Positions 8,048-17,783 are shown, counted from the first letter of the stretch. The stretch: DNA of 64,000 bases from an uncultured Sphingomonadaceae bacterium (GCA_947489315.1 CANLCX010000003.1:62001-126000), one strand, 5' to 3'. Program-made: numbers and translations. The notes: generated by a model from the letters alone, not told the origin.

Positions 8048-10234
8048 TCAAAAGCTGAACGTTGCTGTCAGACGGCCGTTAATTGGTTCGCCTGTCGTAA
8101 TATTGTCATTATTATGTACGGATGGGAAATAGGTCTCATCAAACAAATTCTCGACATTAAGCTGAATTTTGAACTGCTCGTTCACCGTATAATAGAGCGC
8201 GGCATCGACCCGTGTGAAGGATGGGACACGCACCGTATTATCATTGGTGGCAAATTGGCTCGACTGATGGGTCACGCCCAGGCCGACCGCAAATTGATCG
8301 TTGAAATCATATTTCGTCCACAACGAAGCCATGTGCTCAGGCACTTGGAACAAGCGGAGATCCTGCCCGTCAACTGTGTCCTGATTGCGCTGCTTGCCAT
8401 CAAGATAGCTGTAACCCGCATTGACCTGTAATTTCTCGGTCAAACGACCCGCCAGTTGGATTTCAAAACCTTCCGTGCGGGAACCGGATAATGTCGTATT
8501 GCCCTGATTGTCGAGCAACGTGGCTTGGTTGTCGCGGTCAAGGCGGAACAGCGCGGTCGTCAAGCTGAGACTCGGTGTGATATCCCATTTTGCACCAATT
8601 TCGTAGTTCTCAAAGCTCTCCGGCTCGAGATCGACGGTGCCCAGAACATCACCGACTGTCGGCGTCAATGTCAGGAACTGGTCACCGGAACGCGGCAGGA
8701 AGCTCTTGGAATAGCTGGTGTAGATAGAGATATTTTCCTGCGGTTTGTAGATCAGACCAAGGCGTGGCGAAAATTTATCATCTGTCCGGCTGAGACGGAC
8801 GTTGTTTTGGATATCGTTCACATCAATGTCAAAACTGTCAAAGCGGACGCCGCCGACAATTTCAAAATGATCACCGATGCTGATCTGGTCCTGCAGATAA
8901 AGCGAAACGAATTTCAGATCCGACACGCGATTGCGGGTCGATGCCGGGAAGCTAAATGCCGGCTGGGCAATCGGATCGGTTAGCGGAATAGTGATTTGGT
9001 CATCATTGCTGTCGGCAAACAGGATATCTTGCCGGGCGTTGGCAGACTGCTGCTGGCCAATTTCATATCCGAGTAACAAGGTGTGGCCAATGCTGCCTGT
9101 TTCACCCGTCCAGAGCAAATTGCCTTGGGTGATGAAATTTTCGCGATCGGTGGTATCGTTATAGCCATCGAGGGTGATGGAATCGACCAGCGGACCACCC
9201 GCCGGGACACCTAGTATCGCATCGACAGGATAGACGTTGCGATAGAGTTTGTCGTAATCGGCATAGACGGTTGTAGCGTTGAATTTCAAATTGTCGCTGA
9301 AATCATGCTCCACCCGTAATTTCAAAATATGCGCCTGCAATGTTGTCTTGTTGACACCATCAAAGCCGAACAATGTATCGCGAAATCCGCGCAACGGACC
9401 GCACGGGCTGTCGAATGAACAGGCGTCACCAACGGCGCGCAGTTCGGCTGGATTGCCGCGGTCCACCGAGCGATCGTCATCGACATATTCATAGGAAAGC
9501 AGGATGCGGCTTTGGTCGCTCAGTTCAGCGCCGATTGTCGGGTTGATCGCAATGCGCCGACCGTCAAAGAAATCGCGATGGTTATTAAATTCCTCATAAA
9601 GCCCATTGATGCGGAAAGCAGCATTATCGGCAATCGCGGCATTAACGTCGCCGCTCAGGTAAAAGGCGCCGAAACTGTCCACGCTGGCAGTTGTTGAACC
9701 AAATGTCTCACCGCTGATTGGGGATTTCGTGACCCGGTTGATGATGCCGCCGCCGCCGCCACGGCCAAAGATCATTGCATTGGGGCCTTTATGAATTTCT
9801 ACTCGTTCGAGATTATAGAGCGGGCGAAAATATTGTACATCATCGCGGATGCCGTCGACGAAGAAATCAGCCGTTGTGTTCTGGCCACGGATCGTAATCT
9901 GGTCACGATTGCCCTCGCCCTGACCAATGGAAGTGCCAGGCGTGTAGCGCAATATATCGCCAATATCTTGCAACGCCTGGTCCTCAAGCTGTTCGCGGGT
10001 CACGGTGGAAACTGTTTGCGGTGTATCAAGCAGCGGCGTTCCGGTTTTCAGGCCGGCGCTGCTAATGGCGAGATAGCCGTCTTTCTCACCAGTGACGATG
10101 ATTTCATTTTGATCATCATAGCTCGCTTCATCCAGAGCTTCGTCAGCTGCAAAAGCTGTGTTGGCCTGCATAGTCAAGGCCATGACACCGGCAACGGACA
10201 AAAATTTGGTGGCGCGAAAACGTGGTGAAGTCAT
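8048..10234 (-). CDS. TonB-dependent siderophore receptor
   Basis: Outer-membrane receptor importing ferric siderophores with energy from TonB-ExbBD. The 728-residue product starts with a signal peptide (MTSPRFRATKFLSVAGVMAL... to about residue 30), then a TonB-box-like EIIVTG, a plug domain with RGQN and GRGGGGGIINRVTK, and a beta-barrel ending in aromatic FSF. I chose ATG 10234 rather than 10309 because the longer form would put 25 polar residues before the signal peptide and would translate through the Fur-like boxes. Those two boxes (10254-10303) indicate iron repression. A long flanking gap on the 3' side (7849-8047) shows nothing. Confidence 0.93.
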   Translation of the reverse strand: MTSPRFRATKFLSVAGVMALTMQANTAFAADEALDEASYDDQNEIIVTGEKDGYLAISSAGLKTGTPLLDTPQTVSTVTREQLEDQALQDIGDILRYTPGTSIGQGEGNRDQITIRGQNTTADFFVDGIRDDVQYFRPLYNLERVEIHKGPNAMIFGRGGGGGIINRVTKSPISGETFGSTTASVDSFGAFYLSGDVNAAIADNAAFRINGLYEEFNNHRDFFDGRRIAINPTIGAELSDQSRILLSYEYVDDDRSVDRGNPAELRAVGDACSFDSPCGPLRGFRDTLFGFDGVNKTTLQAHILKLRVEHDFSDNLKFNATTVYADYDKLYRNVYPVDAILGVPAGGPLVDSITLDGYNDTTDRENFITQGNLLWTGETGSIGHTLLLGYEIGQQQSANARQDILFADSNDDQITIPLTDPIAQPAFSFPASTRNRVSDLKFVSLYLQDQISIGDHFEIVGGVRFDSFDIDVNDIQNNVRLSRTDDKFSPRLGLIYKPQENISIYTSYSKSFLPRSGDQFLTLTPTVGDVLGTVDLEPESFENYEIGAKWDITPSLSLTTALFRLDRDNQATLLDNQGNTTLSGSRTEGFEIQLAGRLTEKLQVNAGYSYLDGKQRNQDTVDGQDLRLFQVPEHMASLWTKYDFNDQFAVGLGVTHQSSQFATNDNTVRVPSFTRVDAALYYTVNEQFKIQLNVENLFDETYFPSVHNNDNITTGEPINGRLTATFSF

Positions 10235-10253
10235 ATTTATAAAATCCCTAGCG

Positions 10254-10268
10254 TGCGAATCATTCTCA
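10254..10268. promoter_or_regulatory. Fur-box-like palindrome, proximal to the receptor gene
   Basis: TGCGAATCATTCTCA is a 7-1-7 inverted repeat with one mismatched pair, 19 bases upstream of the receptor start. It resembles the Fur 7-1-7 consensus and pairs with the better box at 10287-10303. Confidence 0.65.
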
Positions 10269-10286
10269 ATATCAATTGAGGCCCTA

Positions 10287-10303
10287 ATGAGAATAATTCT
10301 CAT
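10287..10303. promoter_or_regulatory. Fur-box-like palindrome, perfect 8-1-8
   Basis: ATGAGAATAATTCTCAT is a perfect 8-1-8 palindrome centred at 10295, matching the Fur 7-1-7 form with symmetrical G/C changes. It is 34 bases centre-to-centre from the proximal box, close to three helical turns, so two Fur dimers could sit on one face. It lies between the receptor gene (minus) and arsC (plus), so either could respond. Confidence 0.75.
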
Positions 10304-10398
10304 AAGCAATGGCGTTTATTGTGTTTTTCAAATTTTCTTTGAAACATCGCGTGAGGTGGTGTTTATGGGGCACAGAAACCCCTGTTACGGAGCACGAC

Positions 10399-10749
10399 AT
10401 GAAAGCGACCATCTGGCATAATCCCAAATGCGGGACCTCCCGCAAAACCCTGGCATTGCTTGAAGAAGCACCGGGGGTTGACGTTACGGTTGTGGAATAT
10501 CTCAAAAACCCGCCAACCCGTGCCAAGCTGGAACAGCTTTACCGTGATGCTGGCATCACCCCGCAAGAAGGCTTAAGAACGCGCGGTTCGCCCGCCGAAG
10601 AGATGGGGCTGACAGATGATAGTGCTACGGCTGACCAGATATTGGATGCCATGGCGACCGACTCGATCCTGATCGAGCGTCCACTGGTTGAGACCGATAA
10701 AGGGGTCCGCCTATGTCGGCCACAAGATCGGGTAAAGGAAATTATCTGA
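10399..10749 (+). CDS. ArsC/Spx-family arsenate reductase-like protein
   Basis: A 116-residue thioredoxin-fold protein of the glutaredoxin-dependent arsenate reductase family. The active-site Cys11 is in HNPKCGTSR, and the later motif LIERPLVE with RLCRP matches the ArsC catalytic arginine region. The start at 10399 has GGAG eight bases upstream; an upstream in-frame Met at 10309 is unlikely. No ars regulator or arsenite pump is nearby, so arsenate detoxification is a family-level call; YfgD/Spx-type roles are alternatives. Confidence 0.88.
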   Translation: MKATIWHNPKCGTSRKTLALLEEAPGVDVTVVEYLKNPPTRAKLEQLYRDAGITPQEGLRTRGSPAEEMGLTDDSATADQILDAMATDSILIERPLVETDKGVRLCRPQDRVKEII

Positions 10750-10814
10750 CGGCCACAATATTTTGGTGACCTGTCTGTTTGACAGCTTCTGTTTCTCAAT
10801 TCCGGATCACATTT

Positions 10815-11546
10815 ATGGCCGTTATCGCAATTTACAGCATGAAGGGGGGCGTCGGAAAAAGCTGCACCGCCGTCAATCTCGCTTGGAATAGTGCGATCAA
10901 GTCATCGCGACGGACCTTGGTCTGGGATATCGATCCACAGGGCGCGGCGTCGTTCATTCTAAACGGTGACCGGCACAAGAAAGATCGCGCCCGGGCAATG
11001 ATTGCCGGTGACATCAAACCATCTAAGCTGATCAAGCCAACGACTATAGAGAATGTTGATCTCCTCGCGGCTGATGTGTCGCTGCGTGGCCTCGATCGGT
11101 TCTTTTTCGAGCTGAACAAGAAAAAGCATATGGGCAAGATTCTGCGCGAGCTGAAAAATGACTATGATCGCATCATTCTCGATTGTCCGCCCGGCCTCAC
11201 GGAAACTAGCGAACAGATTTTGCGCAATGCTGATTTGGTGATCGTGCCGGTTATCCCGTCCCCTTTATCGGAACGGGCGCTGACCGATGTACAGATGTTT
11301 CTGGATTCCCGGCGGCGCAAACATGCCCCGTTGTTGCCAATCTATAATATGGTCGATCGGCGGCGCACGATCCACAAGGAAACGCTGGCCAAAAAACCCA
11401 AATGGCCTGTTATTCCGATGTCCAGTGATGTGGAACGCATGACCCGGATCAAAAAACCCGTCGGTGAATTTGCGCCGCGCAGTCCTGCTGCTCTGGCCTA
11501 CGCAAAAATTTGGCGGGGTATCGAAAAGAAGCTAGCGAAACTTTAG
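10815..11546 (+). CDS. ParA/MinD-family ATPase, no ParB partner nearby
   Basis: A 243-residue ATPase of the ParA family, which position DNA or protein cargo by ATP-driven dimerisation. The deviant Walker A motif KGGVGKS is at residues 10-16, DIDPQG follows the next strand (Walker A'), and ILDCPPG is the Walker B region. There is no ParB, parS cluster or replication gene beside it, so it is probably a chromosomal orphan. An in-frame Met at 10779 would add 12 residues before the P-loop and is less likely. It is convergent with the GGDEF-EAL gene, 16 bases apart. Confidence 0.85.
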   Translation: MAVIAIYSMKGGVGKSCTAVNLAWNSAIKSSRRTLVWDIDPQGAASFILNGDRHKKDRARAMIAGDIKPSKLIKPTTIENVDLLAADVSLRGLDRFFFELNKKKHMGKILRELKNDYDRIILDCPPGLTETSEQILRNADLVIVPVIPSPLSERALTDVQMFLDSRRRKHAPLLPIYNMVDRRRTIHKETLAKKPKWPVIPMSSDVERMTRIKKPVGEFAPRSPAALAYAKIWRGIEKKLAKL

Positions 11547-11562
11547 CGCGCCCATTGATATT

Positions 11563-13935
11563 CTAGGCGGCGCGGTCGCCCAGTCGAGCCGTATCAGGAT
11601 TGAAATCCTTGAATAAATCCAGCGCATCATGGGGTGCCATCGGGCGACCAAAATAATAGCCCTGGATTTTGCTGCAGCCCAGCTTCTGGATCATCTTGAC
11701 CTCTTCTTCGGTCTCGGCCCCTTCGGCTGTCGTCGTCATACCCAAGCTGTCGGCCATAGCGACAACGGCACGAATGATCGCGAGACTTTCCGGTACTTTC
11801 TTGGCGGCACCCTGAACAAAGCTGCGGTCTACCTTGATGGTCGAAAAGCGTGTTTTCCGCAAATAGCCTAGCGAGCTATAGCCGGTGCCAAAATCGTCAA
11901 GCGACAGGTTGATACCAAGGCCGATAATCTGATCGAGTACTTGGGTGGCGCCAGTGCCTTCCCGCATGAAGATGCTTTCGGTCACCTCTATTTCCAGCCG
12001 ACGGGCAGGCAATTCGCTCTCTTGAAGCGCGGATACAACCATATCGAGAAAGCTTGGATCGGTTAGTTGATCTGCTGACACGTTCACGGCAACCTTGATC
12101 GTCGATGGCCATTTCATCGCCTCGTGACAAGCTGTTCGCATAACCCATTCGCCAATCGGCACGATCAGTCGTGCGTCTTCAGCCAAGGGTATGAATTTTG
12201 CCGGAGAAACGATGCCAAATTCTGGATTGGTCCAACGCAGGAGAGCCTCAAAACCCATTACTCCGCCTGTATCAGCGCTTACGACTGGCTGATAATTGAG
12301 CGAGAACTCGTCATTATCCAATGCCTTGCGCAGGGCAATTTCCATGACACGGCGTTCTTCGGCATGGACGTGAAGCTTCGGTTCATATTGGTTATGTGCA
12401 CCGCCGCCTTGGTCTTTGGAGCGATAGAGCGCAAGATCGGCGCTGCGCATCAGCATTTCGACCGTGCGACCGTCACGCGGACCAATGGCGGTCCCGACAC
12501 TGGCCCCGATATAGAGCGTATGATTGTCGACCTCATAGGGGCGGGACAAAGTATCGATAATTTTCTTGCCGAGCATATCCATATATTGGGAATCGCTGGC
12601 GTCTTTAATGACGATGGCAAATTCATCACCGCCAAGACGGCCGCAAAGCTCGTTGTCGGTCATGATCGAGCGCAGCCGTTCTGATACGCGCGCAAGTAAG
12701 CGGTCGCCGACCGGATGGCCCAGCGTATCATTGACGGCCTTGAACCGGTCCAGATCGATCATCATGAAGCCGCAGCGACCATTCCACTTATCGGAATCCT
12801 GCTGAGCATTGCCCAGCGTCTCGGTCAGTTGCAGTCGATTAGGCAAGCCTGTGAGCGTATCAAAGCGGGCCATGTGAGAGATTTTATCGGCCGATTCACG
12901 CTGTTCGGTTACGTCTGATCCAACACCCCGAAATCCGTGAAAAATGCCGTTTTCATCAAGCTTGGGTGATGCTGAAATTTCCCACCAGCGCGTGACATCA
13001 TTGATCACGACGGGAACCAGCATATTACTGAAGCTATCGCGCCGTTTCAATTTCTCTGCCAGTTCATGCAAAGCGGGCGAGAATTTTCCGGAATCCCAGG
13101 CCTGACCAGCGACCAGTTGCAAGAAGGGACGGCCTTCAATATCTTCAGCGGTCCGCCCGACGGCATGCGCAAAACGCGGGGACACATGGGTCAGCCGGCG
13201 CGAGGTGTCGGTCTGCCACAGCCAATCCGCTCCGGTATCTTCAAACTCCCGCAATAGCAGGCTGACGACTTCCTTTTTCTCATTGAGATTGGCTTCTGCG
13301 ATCTTCCGGCTGACGAACGAGCGGCCGTTCATGAGACAAGATGCAATTAGCAATAGAGCGATTGCGGCTGATGCCATGGCCATTTGATAGCCATTGATCA
13401 AATACCATCCGACAGCCGATGACAGGCCGCACATTCCTATGAAAATGATGCTGGCAAGCGGAACCGCGGACATCAGCATCGCTGATCCGACCATGAGGCA
13501 CAATACTAGGGCCCATATCCCGACCATCGTATTCAAATCTGCCGCTGGACCGAAAAATATAATCGCGGTGGACCACAATAGGCCACCTGCTCCAGAGGTC
13601 AGAACGACGTTGATATTCTCGCGTCGGGAAATGGTTTTCCGTTCCCAAATCGCGTCTTTACGGGCTTTGACGTAGGAGTAGATATAAAGACCAAACAAGG
13701 CGATGGTCCAAGCACCCAGCAGCAGCCAATTGACTGCGTCAATGCAGAATTGAATTGCTAATATTCCGCAGGTAATCGACCCAATCATTTTGATGAAGCC
13801 GTTTTGATGCATGCCTTCAAACTGGAGCACGCGAATACGGCCCCAATCCATACCTTCAGGATCAGAGATCCCAAGCAAGACGCTCACAGGTATTTCTTGC
13901 GGTAAACCCGAAGATGATGATAGTTTTTCTTCCAC
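11563..13935 (-). CDS. Membrane PAS-GGDEF-EAL protein (cyclic-di-GMP turnover)
   Basis: A bifunctional-looking c-di-GMP enzyme of 790 residues. About six hydrophobic segments lie between residues 45 and 200, a PAS domain at about 230-345, GGDEF at 435-439 and EAL at 563-565. Catalytic EAL-domain motifs look intact (EVTES, DDFGTGYSS, KVDRSF, AEGAE, QGYYFG), so both synthesis and breakdown are possible. It shares its whole architecture with the protein at 35676-38084. It is preceded by a run of nine T on the plus strand (A on its own strand) that may act as an UP-like element. Confidence 0.93.
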   Translation of the reverse strand: MEEKLSSSSGLPQEIPVSVLLGISDPEGMDWGRIRVLQFEGMHQNGFIKMIGSITCGILAIQFCIDAVNWLLLGAWTIALFGLYIYSYVKARKDAIWERKTISRRENINVVLTSGAGGLLWSTAIIFFGPAADLNTMVGIWALVLCLMVGSAMLMSAVPLASIIFIGMCGLSSAVGWYLINGYQMAMASAAIALLLIASCLMNGRSFVSRKIAEANLNEKKEVVSLLLREFEDTGADWLWQTDTSRRLTHVSPRFAHAVGRTAEDIEGRPFLQLVAGQAWDSGKFSPALHELAEKLKRRDSFSNMLVPVVINDVTRWWEISASPKLDENGIFHGFRGVGSDVTEQRESADKISHMARFDTLTGLPNRLQLTETLGNAQQDSDKWNGRCGFMMIDLDRFKAVNDTLGHPVGDRLLARVSERLRSIMTDNELCGRLGGDEFAIVIKDASDSQYMDMLGKKIIDTLSRPYEVDNHTLYIGASVGTAIGPRDGRTVEMLMRSADLALYRSKDQGGGAHNQYEPKLHVHAEERRVMEIALRKALDNDEFSLNYQPVVSADTGGVMGFEALLRWTNPEFGIVSPAKFIPLAEDARLIVPIGEWVMRTACHEAMKWPSTIKVAVNVSADQLTDPSFLDMVVSALQESELPARRLEIEVTESIFMREGTGATQVLDQIIGLGINLSLDDFGTGYSSLGYLRKTRFSTIKVDRSFVQGAAKKVPESLAIIRAVVAMADSLGMTTTAEGAETEEEVKMIQKLGCSKIQGYYFGRPMAPHDALDLFKDFNPDTARLGDRAA

Positions 13936-14031
13936 GCTTTGCCATTACGCGGAAAACGTTATCGAAACGTAAGCGAGCGCTTTTTTTTTCGATTCATGGT
14001 TAATCGAAATTAACGCTTTTAGTCTCTGATT

Positions 14032-15762
14032 TTATGCAGCTACAGCATAAGGCTGGATATCACCGGAAAGATAAAGGTTGCGCGCTTTGGCCCGGCTAAG
14101 TTTACCTGAGCTGGTGCGTGGCAATGTCCGCGGCGGAACCAGTTCGATCACACAGTTCATGCCGGTAATCGCGCGAACTTTTTCGCGAATCTCGTCGCGC
14201 AAGCGCAATCTCTCGACGTCATCCGATGTTCGGCACTGGACCAAAACGGCTGGTGTCTCATCGCCGCCGGGTGTGGTGATCGCAAAAGCGGCAATATCAC
14301 CGGCCTTGAACCCGGGCAGTTGCTCCACCGCCCATTCAATATCCTGAGGCCAGTGGTTTTTGCCGTTGATGATGATCATATCCTTGGCGCGGCCAACGAT
14401 ATAAAGATAGCCGTCAGACAGATAGCCCATATCGCCAGTGTCGAGCCAGCCATCGACCAGACAGGCGTCCGTGGCTTCCTGGTCGCGATAATAGCATTCC
14501 ATGACAGAAGGGCTTTGCATCCAGACCTTGCCCACGGCTTTTTCGGGGAGCAAGCTGCCATTTTCCTCGCGGATTTCCAGCAGTGTATCGCGCACCGGTT
14601 TGCCGCAATTGACAATGGCGCGATAGCGTTTTGGGCGGCTGCCATCGGCCTGTTTTTCACCGGCCAATTCGGTTTCTTCAACCAGCTCGACTTCCATGCC
14701 TTCGCCTGGCGGCATGATGGTTACGGCCAAAGTCGCTTCGGCGAGGCCATAGCTTGGCAAAAAGGCTTTGGCGTCAAATTTGGCCGGCGCAAAGGCATCG
14801 GTAAAGCGCTGCATGACATCAGGACGGATCATGTCCGCGCCATTGCCAGCCAGCCGCCATCGCGACAGGTCAAAGCGTTCCGCCACATTGGACTGGCTGC
14901 CGATGCGCCGCGCACAAATCTCATAGCCGAACGTGGGAGAGAAACTGCAAGATGTACCCGGGTTGCGGGAAATCAGGTCCAGCCATGAGAGGGGGCGACG
15001 CGCAAAATCAGATGTTTTGAGATAGTCGGTCGACACCTGATTGCAGACCATCGAAATGAAACAGCCAACCAGACCCATGTCGTGATAAAAGGGTAACCAT
15101 GAAACACAGCGATCTTCCTCGCTGACGTTCATGCCATGGGAATGCGATCCAACATTATGAAGCAGCGCTTTATGCGACACGGCAACACCATGGGGGAAGC
15201 GGGTTGATCCGCTGGAATATTGCAAATAGGCAATATCGCTGCTCTTGGCTTGCGGCAGTTCGCAGTCCGGCACAGCATTTTCGGCAAATTTGTCCCAACC
15301 GAAAACCGGAATTTTGCGCGACTGACCAGCCGCCGCGGCGAGTTCCTCTATCTCATCGGGATAGAGCAATATCGCCGGATCACAGCTATCCAGCTGGACG
15401 CCAATTTGATCAATATAGCTGTCTTTCCCGCCAAATGAGGTCGGCAAGGGCAGCGGTACCGGCCACGCACCGGCATAAATGGCGCCAAAAAATAAAGCGC
15501 AAAACTGCGGTTCGGTGTCGGCAATGAGAGCAATCCGGTCGCCCGGCTTTACGCCGAAACCGATCAGGCGGCGCGCGGCTGCCATGGCATCAGTCTGCAG
15601 CTCTTGAAACGGATAGACACGGACAAGCGAAGCACGCGCATCATGGAAATTAAAGCCTCGCTGGCCCTGTGCGGCGTAATCTAGCGCTTCACCAACCGTT
15701 TCAAAATCAGCGAAACGGCGCGGGAGATCGTCTGCGGTGGGCGTTGGTGTCAGCTCAGTCAT
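14032..15762 (-). CDS. Fatty acyl-AMP ligase (FAAL-type adenylating enzyme)
   Basis: Activates a fatty acid as acyl-AMP, usually for transfer to an acyl carrier protein. The product is 576 residues from ATG 15762. The P-loop reads YSSGSTRFPHGV, the family motif GLAEATLAV follows, and DTGDMGYLSDGYLYIVGR and KDMIIINGKNHWPQDIE form the hinge and C-terminal region. The sequence resembles FAALs more than acyl-CoA ligases because of NGKNHWPQDIE. No acyl carrier, polyketide or peptide synthetase is adjacent, so its acceptor is unknown. An in-frame ATG at 15828 would add 22 residues and has no better ribosome binding site. Confidence 0.88.
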   Translation of the reverse strand: MTELTPTPTADDLPRRFADFETVGEALDYAAQGQRGFNFHDARASLVRVYPFQELQTDAMAAARRLIGFGVKPGDRIALIADTEPQFCALFFGAIYAGAWPVPLPLPTSFGGKDSYIDQIGVQLDSCDPAILLYPDEIEELAAAAGQSRKIPVFGWDKFAENAVPDCELPQAKSSDIAYLQYSSGSTRFPHGVAVSHKALLHNVGSHSHGMNVSEEDRCVSWLPFYHDMGLVGCFISMVCNQVSTDYLKTSDFARRPLSWLDLISRNPGTSCSFSPTFGYEICARRIGSQSNVAERFDLSRWRLAGNGADMIRPDVMQRFTDAFAPAKFDAKAFLPSYGLAEATLAVTIMPPGEGMEVELVEETELAGEKQADGSRPKRYRAIVNCGKPVRDTLLEIREENGSLLPEKAVGKVWMQSPSVMECYYRDQEATDACLVDGWLDTGDMGYLSDGYLYIVGRAKDMIIINGKNHWPQDIEWAVEQLPGFKAGDIAAFAITTPGGDETPAVLVQCRTSDDVERLRLRDEIREKVRAITGMNCVIELVPPRTLPRTSSGKLSRAKARNLYLSGDIQPYAVAA

Positions 15763-15933
15763 ACAAAATCCATTTTCCAGAAGGTCCAGCCTTCTTACAA
15801 ATCGTAATTTTCCCAGATATTCAGCCAAATTTTGAGAAATATTCAGCTGTCTTAACCCTAAACAAGCTTTAATGATTGCAACTGACGTTTAAATTTCGGC
15901 TCTACTGTGGCACAAAAAGGGCAGTGGTTCTTA

Positions 15934-16467
15934 ATGAGAGGCGAAGCGTTGAAAAATAGCGGTAGACCGTTGGACCATGATAGCCTGCAAGAGCTCGCTT
16001 TACGCTATGTCACTCGTTACGCGACAACGCGGCACAAGTTAAAATCCTATCTTTTCCGCAAATTACGCGAGCGGGAATGGTCGGAAGACCGGCCAGCAGA
16101 TGTCGAAACGATGGTCGAGCGCTTTGCTGAGCTCGGTTATATTGATGATGCGCTATTTGCTAAAAATCGTGCGACGGCCTTGATTAATCGAGGCTATGGC
16201 AAGCGACGTGTCACGCAGGCCCTCTATCAGGCCGGGATTGCGGAGGGCGATGACCGTGAAGCGCTCGACCTCAGCGACGAGAAGAAATGGGACGCGGCCC
16301 GCACATATGCGCGCAAAAAGTCCATTGGCCCCTTTGCCCAAGAACCGGCCGACCAGGATAAATGCCGCAAGCAATTACAAGCCTTCCTGAGAGCAGGGCA
16401 TGACTTTGACATGGCCCGTCGCTTTGTATTCGCAAAGCCGGGAGAACAGATTGATGCAGAGATGTAG
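15934..16467 (+). CDS. recX: RecX-family regulatory protein
   Basis: RecX proteins bind RecA filaments and limit recombinase activity. The 177-residue product is helical and charged, with the RecX-like ALRYVTRYATTRHKLKSYL and a LGYIDDALFAKNRA segment followed by GYGKRRVTQALYQAG, the three-helix repeat pattern of the family. recA is not in the window. I prefer ATG 15934; a GTG at 15907 is in frame but has no ribosome binding site. It is divergent from the acyl-AMP ligase gene. Confidence 0.8.
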   Translation: MRGEALKNSGRPLDHDSLQELALRYVTRYATTRHKLKSYLFRKLREREWSEDRPADVETMVERFAELGYIDDALFAKNRATALINRGYGKRRVTQALYQAGIAEGDDREALDLSDEKKWDAARTYARKKSIGPFAQEPADQDKCRKQLQAFLRAGHDFDMARRFVFAKPGEQIDAEM

Positions 16468-16606
16468 TACCGGTGTATTCAGGGAGCTAAATTCCTTTGA
16501 TCACAAGAAGAATCGCCAGTTTACATTTATTATGCTATAAAAAGCTCAGCCGATTCTTTTTGGTTGCGGGACCAATGATTCGGATGAAAGTGTTCGGAGA
16601 TGCATT

Positions 16607-17230
16607 GTGGCAAGTTTATATGCAGAACCCGCCAGAACCGATGATGGTTCGGCCAGTGATGTAGTAGTTGACGGGGAAGCGCAGGCATCGCCTGTTTTGC
16701 AGACTGTCGGCTATGTCAAATGGTTTGATTCCCATCGCGGCTTTGGTTTTATTATTCCTGATCTGGAACAGCACCAAGGTGATGACCTTGACGGTGGCCA
16801 GGATATATTGGTGCACTGGACGGTGCTAGAACCGCTTGGCCGCCGAGATTTACCAGAAATGGCCATGGTACGGTGCGAATATGTCGATGCCGCCAAAGGC
16901 CTGCAGGCGACAAAAATACTCGATATTGATGAATCCAATTGTGAGCAGCTAGTTCACAAGCCGGCCCCAGAAGTCAGGCGTAAGTCCTTCCATACGGTCG
17001 ACGACGCCGCAGCCTTTGTTGAAGCTGAGGTAAAATGGTTCAATCGCGCGAAAGGCTATGGCTTTCTGGTCGCCAATGGCATGGACGGGGATATTTTTAT
17101 CCATATGGAAACGCTACGCAATGCCGGGATTGCTGAAATAATGCCGGGGCAACATTTGCTGGTCCGCATTGATGATGGTGATCGCGGCCATATGGCCGTA
17201 CAGATCAGCACAGCGCTAGGGTCGGAATAA
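16607..17230 (+). CDS. Protein with two cold-shock domains (GTG start)
   Basis: A 207-residue protein with two CspA-like nucleic-acid-binding domains, at about residues 35-105 and 140-205. The first has [13 protein letters not shown] with a longer, Asp-rich loop; the second has [13 protein letters not shown] and [12 protein letters not shown]1-type aromatic residues are kept in both. Two-CSD proteins of this kind occur in alphaproteobacteria and likely act as RNA chaperones. The start is GTG, with CGGAG seven bases upstream and no in-frame ATG near it. Confidence 0.88.
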   Translation: MASLYAEPARTDDGSASDVVVDGEAQASPVLQTVGYVKWFDSHRGFGFIIPDLEQHQGDDLDGGQDILVHWTVLEPLGRRDLPEMAMVRCEYVDAAKGLQATKILDIDESNCEQLVHKPAPEVRRKSFHTVDDAAAFVEAEVKWFNRAKGYGFLVANGMDGDIFIHMETLRNAGIAEIMPGQHLLVRIDDGDRGHMAVQISTALGSE

Positions 17231-17264
17231 ACCGAATAGCAATCTGTATGAAGAGCGTCTGTCT

Positions 17265-17783
17265 ATGACTGGATTTTTCAAGCGTGCCATGTGGCCTATC
17301 CTGATGTTATCATGTGTGGGCCTAAACGGCTGCTATGCCCAGGCTGGCAATACTGATGGAAAGACCCCGCAAAACCAAGCGGCGGCAGAGATCACGTTAT
17401 CAGAAGCTGGGCTTAGGCAGATTCCTTTGACCGTTACTTCTGGCGGCATATCCCACAGTTTTACGGTCGAACTGGCCAAGACCACTGCCGAGCAAGCGCG
17501 TGGTTTGATGTTCCGCACCGAACTGGCCCCTGACCGGGGTATGATTTTCCCCTTCACCGAAGTGCGTATGGCGAGCTTCTGGATGAAAAACACAGTTATT
17601 CCGCTGGATATTATCTTCGTTCGCAGCGATGGCACAATCGAATCCATTGCTGCCAATACGACGCCTTATTCGCTTGACCCGGTGCCATCGGGCGAACCGG
17701 TTTCAGCCGTTCTGGAACTGTCTGGTGGCCGTGCCGCTGAGTTGGGGATTACACCGGGCGATAAAGTGGAATGGCAGCAATAG
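17265..17783 (+). CDS. DUF192 family lipoprotein
   Basis: A 172-residue protein with a lipoprotein signal (hydrophobic residues 8-20, lipobox LNGC) and a DUF192 domain from about residue 55. The hallmark FRTELAPDRGMIFPF and MASFWMKNTVIPLDIIF segments are present. DUF192 has no firmly established activity. It lies 34 bases after the double cold-shock gene on the same strand, and 81 bases before NDUFA12. Confidence 0.88.
   Translation: MTGFFKRAMWPILMLSCVGLNGCYAQAGNTDGKTPQNQAAAEITLSEAGLRQIPLTVTSGGISHSFTVELAKTTAEQARGLMFRTELAPDRGMIFPFTEVRMASFWMKNTVIPLDIIFVRSDGTIESIAANTTPYSLDPVPSGEPVSAVLELSGGRAAELGITPGDKVEWQQ

Noticed and set aside
13999-14014. gttaat-cgaa-attaac hairpin between the GGDEF-EAL and acyl-AMP ligase genes
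   Set aside because: Six A/T pairs and no T-run on either strand in the right place, so it is not a convincing terminator.
16509-16556. Possible aagaatcg/cgattctt terminator after recX
   Set aside because: The loop is over 30 bases and contains A/T-rich sequence likely used as a promoter, so it is not a clear terminator.
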